This document shows positions 1-4,985 of a stretch of DNA of 5,904 nt, one piece after another. Each line of letters opens with the position of its first letter. The first letter of the stretch is position 1. Made by a program: the position numbers and the translations under genes. The notes below the pieces were generated by a model that saw nothing but the letters and a program-made list of their open reading frames with translations, was not told the DNA's origin and did no database searches. This stretch comes from an uncultured Christensenella sp. (GTDB lineage Bacteria; Bacillota; Clostridia; Christensenellales; Borkfalkiaceae): positions 1 through 5,904 of the forward strand of contig CAJMEI010000079.1 of the NCBI GenBank assembly GCA_905212395.1, written 5' to 3'.

Positions 1-240
1 ATCTTTATAGGAAATTACCCATTCGGCAGGAAAACTTTTTTTGTATTCCCACTTTCCGCCACCGCTTTCGCTTCTTCTGTAAACGGCGTTTAAGGCGGGA
101 TATTTTTCCATATCGAAAGAGCTTTTCCAAATTACTTGCGGGTCGGGACGGAGCAAAACCACGTTGCCCCATCTTTCCAGCTTATAGCCGTCCCCCGTAG
201 AAATTACGCTGTAATCTTTCCAGTTGTCCGCGCTTCTCAT
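1..240 (-). CDS. Class I SAM-dependent methyltransferase, N-terminal part (3' end outside window)
   Basis: Only the first 80 codons are visible; the gene runs off the left edge. The start is the ATG at 240-238, which shares its A with the ileS stop codon (TAATG), so the two are probably co-transcribed and translationally coupled; a weak AAGG lies upstream inside ileS. The protein opens with WKDYSVISTGDGYKLERWG, followed by RPDPQVIW (about residues 33-40), and near the edge has FPAEWVISYKD. From memory this pattern (W-x-DY, GDG-x-KLERWG, RPDPQ-x-IW, then P-x-xW-x-I-x-Y) is the N-terminal signature of the RlmI-like methyltransferases of the COG1092/PF10672 type found in many Bacillota. These are cytoplasmic and believed to methylate rRNA bases. 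The SAM-binding Rossmann fold itself lies outside the window, so the family is inferred from the N-terminus only and the exact target is unknown. Confidence 0.8.
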   Translation of the reverse strand, partial: MRSADNWKDYSVISTGDGYKLERWGNVVLLRPDPQVIWKSSFDMEKYPALNAVYRRSESGGGKWEYKKSFPAEWVISYKD

Positions 241-3200
241 TATCCGACCTTTTCAACGGTTAGTATAACGCTTTCTCCGTTAATATCCCACTCTTTTGTG
301 TAACCGTTCTTTTTGCCGTTTACGAGTTCTTTTACTAAACAAGCGTTTTTAATATCGTTTTTGCCCGACAAAACTTTTAAAGCGTTTCCGCAAGCGGTGT
401 AATAAACGTTAATTCTGTCTACTACTTCAAAGCCCGCGTCTTTTCTCATAGTTTGAATTTTAGATATAAGTTCTCTTTCTATACCTTCTAACAACAAGTC
501 TTCGGTAATGTTTATATCTAACGCAACGGTAACGTAAGCGTCCTTGCAAGAAGCGTATCCGCCTGCGCTTTCCGTTCCGATAAGTAAATCGTCTTTAGTA
601 AATACGACTTCTTGTCCGTCTATTTGAGTTTTATATTCTCCGTTTTCTACCGCTTTAACAACTTCGGAAGCGTTGCAAGTTTCTAAAAACGCCTTTATTT
701 TTCCGAGTAACTTGCCGTATTTAGGTCCTAACGTTTTAAGTTGCGGTTTTAATTTGTACGTGATTATAGAAGAAGAATCTTTTATTCTTTCAACTGCTTT
801 AACGTTGAGTTCGTCTTTGGCAATATCGAGCAATCCGTCCGACAACTTAACTTTTGTTTCGCCCGCGACGAAAAGTTTAGATAAAGGCTGTCTGTTTTTA
901 ACGTTGGAACTGTTTCTTGCAGACCTTCCTAAATTTACTATCTCCAAAACAAAATCCATTCCGTCTTCTAATTCTTTATCTATCATCTTAGCGTCCGATT
1001 TGGGGAAATCGCATAGATGAACGGATAAAGGAGCGTCTTTATAAAATTCGGGAACTAAGTTTTGATAAATACTTTCCGCAATAAACGGAGTATAAGGAGC
1101 GGTAAGTTTTGCAAGCGTTACCAAAACAGTGTAAAGCGTCATATAGGCGGATATTTTGTCTTCCGTCATTTCTTTTCCCCAATAACGCTCTCTGCATCTT
1201 CTTATATACCAGTTGGATAATTCGTCTACGAATTCTTCCATTTTTCTTGCCGATTCGAAAATTTTGTATTCGTCAAGACATTTGTCTACGTAATCTACCA
1301 AAGAATTTAATTTACTTAAAGCCCATTTATCCATTAGGCTTAATTTGCAATTTTTTAAGTCGTATTTAGACGGGTCGAACGAATCGATTTGCGCGTATAA
1401 AACGAAAAACGCGTAGGCGTTCCATAACGTGCCTAAATATTTTCTTTGAGCTTCGCTTACGGCTTCTTCGTAGAACCTAGAAGGAAGCCACGGAGCGGAA
1501 GAAGTGTAGAAATACCACCTTACGGAGTCGCTACCCTGTTTATCGAGTACCGTCCACGGGTCTACTACGTTTCCTAAATGCTTACTCATTTTTAATCCGT
1601 TTTTATCGTTGACGTGTCCTAAAACGATACAGTTCTTAAAGGGCGCGCAGTCGAATAAAAGCGTGGAAATTGCAAGCAACGTATAGAACCAACCCCTTGT
1701 TTGGTCGATAGCTTCGCTTATGAAATCGGCAGGGAATTGCTTTTTAAACAATTCTTGATTTTCAAAGGGATAGTGGAGTTGCGCAAACGGCATTGAACCA
1801 GAATCGAACCAACAGTCTATAACTTCTTTTACCCTACGCATAGTTCCACCGCACTTTTCGCATTTGCAAACGGGTTCGTCTATATACGGTCTATGAAACT
1901 CTACGTCTTTATCTAAATTACATCTTTCTTTAAGTTCTTTTCTTGAACCTATTACTATTTTTTCTCCGCAATCTTCGCAAATCCAAATGGGTAGCGGAGT
2001 TCCCCAGTAACGTTCTCTCGAAATTCCCCAATCGATAACGTTTTCCAAGAAGTTTCCCATTCTTCCGCTTTTAATCGTCGGAGGCATCCAGTTTACCGAA
2101 TTGTTAGCCTTTATAAGCTCGTCCTTAACGGCTGTCATTTTGATAAACCAAGTGCTTCTTGCGTAATAAATTAGGGGAGTATTACATCTCCAACAGAACG
2201 GATAACTGTGCTCGTATAATTGTTCTTTAAATAATAATTTTCTTTCTTTTAAATCTTCTATCACGAATTTATCCGCGTCTTTTACGAATAAATTAGCAAA
2301 TTTTCCGCATTTTTCGTCCATTAAGCCCCTATCGGTAACTAATTGAACCATAGGAAGATTATAGTTTCTGCCTACTTGCGCGTCGTCTTCTCCGAATGCG
2401 GGAGCAATATGAACTATTCCCGTACCGTCCGTTAAAGTAACGTATTCGGCGTTGGTTACGAAATACGCTTTTTCTTTAAATGCTCCTACCGCGAAATCGT
2501 ATAAAGGTTCGTATTCGGTGTATTCGTAGTCTTTACCCGTTTTTACCGATAAAACTTTGTATTCTTCGAATAACGTAGGTATTAAATTTTCGGCTAAAAT
2601 ATATATTTCTCCGTTAGCTTCTATTTCAGCGTAGTTTTCCTTTGCGTTCATACAAAGAGCCACGTTGGAAGGAAGAGTCCAAGGAGTCGTCGTCCAAGCG
2701 AGAAAATACTTGTTTTCGCCTTTAAGTTTAAACTTAACAAATACTGATTTTTCTTTTACGTCTTTATATCCTTGCGCTACTTCGTGGCTAGATAAAGCCG
2801 TTCCGCAACGGGGACAATAAGGAACTATTTTGTGCCCTTTATACAAAAGCCCTTTATCGTTTATCGTCTTTAACGCCCACCATTCCGATTCGATATAATC
2901 GTCGTGATAAGTAACGTACGGATTGTCCATATCGACCCAATAACCGAGCCTATCGCTCATTTTTTTCCATTCGCTGGTATATTTCCATACGCTTTCTTTA
3001 CATTTTTTGATAAAAGGTTCTATTCCGTATTTTTCTATGTCTTTTTTACCGTCAAGACCTAGTTGTTTTTCTATTTCGAGTTCTACGGGAAGCCCGTGAG
3101 TATCCCATCCTGCTTTTCTTAAAACGTGATAACCTTTCATTGTTTTGTAACGGGGAATTATATCCTTCATAACCCTCGTTAAAACGTGTCCTATATGCGG

Positions 3201-3359
3201 TTTTCCGTTAGCGGTAGGCGGTCCGTCGTAAAAGCAAAATTCCTTGCCGTCTTTTCTTGCGTCGATACTCTTTTCAAACACTTGATTTTCGTTCCAAAAG
3301 TCGATAATTTCTTTTTCTCTGTCCAAAAAATTAAGTGTAGTTGATACTTTTTTATACAT
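240..3359 (-). CDS. ileS: Isoleucyl-tRNA synthetase, IleRS2 (eukaryote-like) type
   Basis: This cytoplasmic class I aminoacyl-tRNA synthetase charges tRNA-Ile with isoleucine using ATP and edits misactivated valine. It has 1039 residues, longer than the roughly 920-940 of IleRS1. Visible in order: the HIGH motif (55-58) in a GPPTANGKPHIGH context; CPRC (182-185); the CP1 editing domain (about 190-400) with AWTTTPWTLPSN (221-232) and GTGIVHIAPAFGEDD (312-326); DWGISRERYWGTPLPIW; a zinc-type CEDC plus CKCEKC cluster (461-464, 498-503); DCWFDSG (515-521); KMSKH (590-594), in which His replaces the last Ser of KMSKS; an anticodon-binding helical domain (about 640-800); and an IleRS2-type C-terminal extension (about 850-1039) with LKPQLKTLGPKYGKLLGKI. 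The ATG start has AAGGAG five bases upstream. The stop TAA overlaps the methyltransferase ATG by one base. All key motifs are intact. IleRS2 enzymes are known to tolerate mupirocin better than IleRS1; whether this one does is inference. Confidence 0.97.
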   Translation of the reverse strand: MYKKVSTTLNFLDREKEIIDFWNENQVFEKSIDARKDGKEFCFYDGPPTANGKPHIGHVLTRVMKDIIPRYKTMKGYHVLRKAGWDTHGLPVELEIEKQLGLDGKKDIEKYGIEPFIKKCKESVWKYTSEWKKMSDRLGYWVDMDNPYVTYHDDYIESEWWALKTINDKGLLYKGHKIVPYCPRCGTALSSHEVAQGYKDVKEKSVFVKFKLKGENKYFLAWTTTPWTLPSNVALCMNAKENYAEIEANGEIYILAENLIPTLFEEYKVLSVKTGKDYEYTEYEPLYDFAVGAFKEKAYFVTNAEYVTLTDGTGIVHIAPAFGEDDAQVGRNYNLPMVQLVTDRGLMDEKCGKFANLFVKDADKFVIEDLKERKLLFKEQLYEHSYPFCWRCNTPLIYYARSTWFIKMTAVKDELIKANNSVNWMPPTIKSGRMGNFLENVIDWGISRERYWGTPLPIWICEDCGEKIVIGSRKELKERCNLDKDVEFHRPYIDEPVCKCEKCGGTMRRVKEVIDCWFDSGSMPFAQLHYPFENQELFKKQFPADFISEAIDQTRGWFYTLLAISTLLFDCAPFKNCIVLGHVNDKNGLKMSKHLGNVVDPWTVLDKQGSDSVRWYFYTSSAPWLPSRFYEEAVSEAQRKYLGTLWNAYAFFVLYAQIDSFDPSKYDLKNCKLSLMDKWALSKLNSLVDYVDKCLDEYKIFESARKMEEFVDELSNWYIRRCRERYWGKEMTEDKISAYMTLYTVLVTLAKLTAPYTPFIAESIYQNLVPEFYKDAPLSVHLCDFPKSDAKMIDKELEDGMDFVLEIVNLGRSARNSSNVKNRQPLSKLFVAGETKVKLSDGLLDIAKDELNVKAVERIKDSSSIITYKLKPQLKTLGPKYGKLLGKIKAFLETCNASEVVKAVENGEYKTQIDGQEVVFTKDDLLIGTESAGGYASCKDAYVTVALDINITEDLLLEGIERELISKIQTMRKDAGFEVVDRINVYYTACGNALKVLSGKNDIKNACLVKELVNGKKNGYTKEWDINGESVILTVEKVG

Positions 3360-3364
3360 TTTCG

Positions 3365-3370
3365 CTCCTT
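3365..3370 (-). promoter_or_regulatory. Ribosome binding site of ileS
   Basis: On the minus strand AAGGAG is followed by CGAAA and then the ATG at 3359. This is a strong Shine-Dalgarno sequence with a five-base spacer. It fixes the ileS start and contrasts with the missing Shine-Dalgarno of the yggS-family gene. Confidence 0.9.
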
Positions 3371-3433
3371 TTTCTTTATAAGGAAATAAGTTTTTCCGTT
3401 ATGACATAATTAGACATACTACAATACTTACTA

Positions 3434-3462
3434 ATTTTAACAAAATACGACTTTTATGTAAA
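3434..3462 (-). promoter_or_regulatory. Sigma-A promoter of ileS
   Basis: On the minus strand TTTACA (3462-3457) is followed by a 17-base spacer and TAAAAT (3439-3434), each 5 of 6 to consensus. A TGT directly before the -10 makes an extended -10 (TGTTAAAAT). Transcription should start near 3427, giving a leader of about 68 nt. That is too short for a T-box, and no T-box sequence is present. The promoter is divergent from, and partly overlaps, the upstream element of the ffs promoter. Confidence 0.75.
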
Positions 3463-3480
3463 GTATTTTTTTATTAAAAA
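3459..3480 (+). promoter_or_regulatory. UP-like element of the SRP RNA promoter
   Basis: These 22 bases occupy about -59 to -38 relative to the predicted ffs start at 3518. They match 12 of the 14 defined positions of the E. coli UP-element consensus (AAAWWTWTTTT, three bases, AAA), with mismatches at positions 5 and 17. UP elements bind the RNA polymerase alpha C-terminal domain and are typical of strong stable-RNA promoters. The region is AT-rich throughout, so a chance match is possible. The element overlaps the ileS -35 box (3457-3462). Confidence 0.5.
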
Positions 3481-3482
3481 GC

Positions 3483-3511
3483 TTGCTTTTTTAAAAAATT
3501 TAATGTAAAAT
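3483..3511 (+). promoter_or_regulatory. Promoter of the SRP RNA gene
   Basis: TTGCTT (3483-3488), a 17-base spacer and TAAAAT (3506-3511) place the start near 3518, exactly where the terminal helix of the SRP RNA begins. The -35 box is weak (3 of 6), but the -10 is 5 of 6 and an UP-like AT element lies directly upstream, which may compensate. Confidence 0.7.
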
Positions 3512-3517
3512 AATCGT

Positions 3518-3784
3518 ACTGCGCTAGGCGGGGAGCTAGCGGTGCCCTATACCCGCAATCCGCTACAGCGGGGCTGAATGCTTTTCTAGGGATTTTTTAT
3601 GGTTGGCCGAATGCCGTAAGGGACGTTGATGTTAAGGTCTTGTGCAATATCGCCTTGCGAAACGTGTCAGGACGGGAACGTAGCAGCACTAAACAAACGC
3701 CGATATGTGCCACAAGGTAGCTTTAACGGAGTTACCTGCGTCGTTACCGCTTCGGTAGGAAATTTCGAAAAAAGAAGCGCAGTA
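3518..3784 (+). ncRNA. ffs: Signal recognition particle RNA, large Bacillus-type with Alu domain
   Basis: This is the RNA core of the signal recognition particle, which with the Ffh protein targets nascent membrane and secreted proteins to the translocon. The two ends pair: ACTGCGCT (3518-3525) with AGCGCAGT (3776-3783). The 5' part (about 3526-3578) has the Alu-domain hallmark GGTGCCCTATACCCGCAATC and GGGCTGAATGC, which closely resemble the B. subtilis scRNA as remembered. The Ffh-binding helix 8 is explicit: GTG-TCAGG (3664-3671), ACG stem, GGAA tetraloop (3675-3678), CGT stem, AGCAGC-AC (3682-3689). It is flanked by helix 5 strands such as CTTGTG pairing with CACAAG and AATATCG with CGATATG. 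The length of about 267 nt fits the Bacillota long form and not the roughly 110-nt 4.5S RNA. Exact ends are inferred from pairing and the promoter. An apparent ORF of 60 codons on the minus strand here is only a shadow. Confidence 0.96.
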
Positions 3785-3797
3785 TTTTGAATAATTT

Positions 3798-3831
3798 GAC
3801 CGCAAAGTTTTTTGCGGTCTTTATATTTTTT
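3798..3831 (+). terminator. Intrinsic terminator of the SRP RNA gene
   Basis: A perfect nine-base stem, GACCGCAAA (3798-3806) with TTTGCGGTC (3811-3819), encloses a GTTT loop and is followed by a T-rich tract (TTTATATTTTTT). It lies 14 bases after the closing helix of ffs, so it ends ffs and insulates it from the next operon. Confidence 0.92.
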
Positions 3832-3842
3832 ATTAAACTTTA

Positions 3843-3871
3843 TTGACAAGATAATTTTTAAAAAATATAAT
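3843..3871 (+). promoter_or_regulatory. Perfect-consensus sigma-A promoter of the yggS-sepF operon
   Basis: TTGACA (3843-3848), a 17-base spacer and TATAAT (3866-3871) match the consensus at all 12 positions with optimal spacing. The expected start is around 3878, which is the A of the ATG start codon. The promoter lies just downstream of the ffs terminator, so the operon has its own strong promoter. Confidence 0.93.
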
Positions 3872-3877
3872 AGAGCT

Positions 3878-4555
3878 ATGATTAAAGAAAATTTAGATAA
3901 AATTTTTAAAGAAATCGAAAACGGAAATAATTTAGGCGAAAAAATAACTCTTGTCGGAGCAACGAAAACTCAAACCGCTGACAACGTAAACCAAGCGATT
4001 GCTTGCGGTTTAACCGATATAGGCGAAAACAAAGCGCAGGAATTTAGGGATAAAAACGATTTGGTTTCCCCTAACGCCGTAAGGCATTTCATAGGAAGAC
4101 TGCAAACTAACAAGCTTAAATATTTAATAGGCAAAGTTTACCTTATTCAATCGGTGGATAGCTTTGAGATTGCAAATGAAATTTCTAGAAAATCGGTTGA
4201 GAAAAACGTAACTACCAACGTTTTGATAGAATTGAATTTGGCGGGAGAAGAAAATAAAGGCGGAGTTAAAAAGGAAGAGCTATCCGATTTACTTTGCAGA
4301 ATTTCTAAGCTTTCTAACGTAAAAGTTTTAGGACTTATGACCGTTGCCCCCGCTTTTTACGACGAAAAAAGTTTAGCCGATTTATTTAAACAAGCAAGAA
4401 ATATTTACGACGATTATAAAAAAGTCTACACTGACTTTAAATATCTTTCGATGGGTATGTCGGGCGACTATAAAATCGCGATAGAAAACGGTAGCAATAT
4501 GATAAGAATTGGAACTAAAATTTTCGGGGCAAGAAATTACGGAGATATGAAATGA
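3878..4555 (+). CDS. yggS: YggS/PLPBP-family pyridoxal phosphate homeostasis protein
   Basis: This is a cytoplasmic single-domain protein of 225 residues that binds pyridoxal 5'-phosphate and helps keep PLP and amino/keto-acid pools balanced; no catalytic reaction is firmly established for the family. It is a TIM-barrel fold related to alanine racemase. Family motifs are in order: LVGATK with the Schiff-base Lys30; IGENKAQE (48-55); HFIGRLQTNK (70-79), where the usual preceding Trp is Arg; NLAGEENKGGV (120-130); GLMTVAP (152-158); and LSMGMSGDYKIAIENGS-x-x-IRIGTKIFG (190-217). The start is the ATG at 3878, which gives the expected N-terminus (MIKENLDKIF). A TTG 22 codons upstream is in frame but lies inside the ffs terminator and upstream of the promoter. 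There is no Shine-Dalgarno, and the predicted transcript starts at or within a few bases of this ATG, so translation is probably leaderless. It overlaps sepF by four bases. Being next to sepF is common in Gram-positive bacteria (the ylmE-ylmF pair of B. subtilis). Confidence 0.95.
   Translation: MIKENLDKIFKEIENGNNLGEKITLVGATKTQTADNVNQAIACGLTDIGENKAQEFRDKNDLVSPNAVRHFIGRLQTNKLKYLIGKVYLIQSVDSFEIANEISRKSVEKNVTTNVLIELNLAGEENKGGVKKEELSDLLCRISKLSNVKVLGLMTVAPAFYDEKSLADLFKQARNIYDDYKKVYTDFKYLSMGMSGDYKIAIENGSNMIRIGTKIFGARNYGDMK
4541..4546 (+). promoter_or_regulatory. Ribosome binding site of sepF inside the yggS coding region
   Basis: GGAGAT within the last codons of the yggS-family gene has its GGAG seven bases ahead of the sepF ATG. 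It supports the start at 4552 and reinitiation across the ATGA junction. Confidence 0.75.
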
Positions 4556-4908
4556 GTTTATTTAATTTCTTTTTTAAAAAAGACGCTCAAAATAAAACAA
4601 GACAGGAAAAGCAAACGGCAACCGCTGTGGAAAGCGAACCATTAAACGAAAAAGAACGCGTATTCTCTACTTCCGTAGGCGAACAAGGCGTAAACCAACC
4701 CGTAAGAAATCCTCTTTCTTTCGACGACGTAGAACAAATTATCACGGAACTAAAAAACGGCGTTTCTGTTTTAGTGAACGTTTCGCAAGTGAGTTTTGAA
4801 AACGGACAACGCTTTTTAGACGTTTTATGCGGAGCTATCGTAGCCTTAAACGGTACGGTTACCCCCATAAAAAAAGGTATGTATTATTTTTACGTAAACA
4901 AACAATAA
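4552..4908 (+). CDS. sepF: SepF-like cell division protein
   Basis: SepF is a cytoplasmic, membrane-tethered partner of FtsZ that polymerises into rings or arcs and helps anchor and shape the Z-ring in Gram-positive bacteria. The 118-residue protein begins with a short amphipathic segment (MSLFNFFFKK), as expected for the SepF membrane anchor. A charged, low-complexity linker follows (about 11-50), then the conserved domain from about 53: NPLSFDDVEQIITELKNG (53-70), VLVNVSQVSFENGQRFLDVLCGAIVALNGTV (73-103) and a closing strand (MYYFYV, 110-115). This matches the family pattern of P-x-SFxD, LK-x-G, V-x-VN, QR-x-xD-x-x-x-GA. It is shorter than the B. subtilis protein (about 150 residues), mainly through a shorter linker. 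The ATG overlaps the yggS-family stop (ATGA), so both are read from the same mRNA. In many Bacillota this pair sits beside ftsZ or other division genes; here it stands alone with no ylmG or divIVA downstream. Confidence 0.93.
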   Translation: MSLFNFFFKKDAQNKTRQEKQTATAVESEPLNEKERVFSTSVGEQGVNQPVRNPLSFDDVEQIITELKNGVSVLVNVSQVSFENGQRFLDVLCGAIVALNGTVTPIKKGMYYFYVNKQ

Positions 4909-4940
4909 TTTATCGAATTTAAACAATTAATAAAAGCAAA

Positions 4941-4963
4941 GGCGACGCAATTTTTGCGTCGCC
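4941..4963 (-). terminator. Intrinsic terminator between convergent genes, polarised to the minus strand
   Basis: A perfect ten-base stem, GGCGACGCAA (4941-4950) with TTGCGTCGCC (4954-4963), has a three-base loop. Read on the minus strand the stem is followed by TTTGCTTTTATT, a good U-tract, so it should end the polymerase gene whose stop codon is about 22 bases away. Read on the plus strand it is followed by TAAAAATATG, so it is a poor intrinsic terminator for sepF, although the hairpin could still protect the 3' end of that mRNA. Confidence 0.8.
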
Positions 4964-4985
4964 TAAAAATATGTCAAATATAAAG

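Noticed and set aside
673..1369. Open frames on the plus strand at 673-1020 and 1109-1369
   Set aside because: Both are antisense shadows of the well-conserved ileS coding region with no family resemblance and no ribosome binding sites.
3476..3491. Inverted repeat AAAAAGC-TT-GCTTTTT in the ileS-ffs spacer, considered as a terminator
   Set aside because: It has only two GC pairs, a two-base loop, no gene ending into it, and it overlaps the ffs -35 box; most likely a by-product of the AT-rich promoter region.
3667..3849. A 60-codon open frame on the minus strand
   Set aside because: It is antisense to the SRP RNA and its terminator, has no ribosome binding site and resembles no protein.
3812..3877. 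An in-frame TTG that would lengthen the YggS-family protein by 22 residues
   Set aside because: The extension lies inside the ffs terminator stem and the operon's own promoter, so it is not on the mRNA; family alignment fits the ATG at 3878.
4587..4868. A 93-codon open frame on the minus strand
   Set aside because: It is antisense to sepF, whose protein sequence is clearly conserved.
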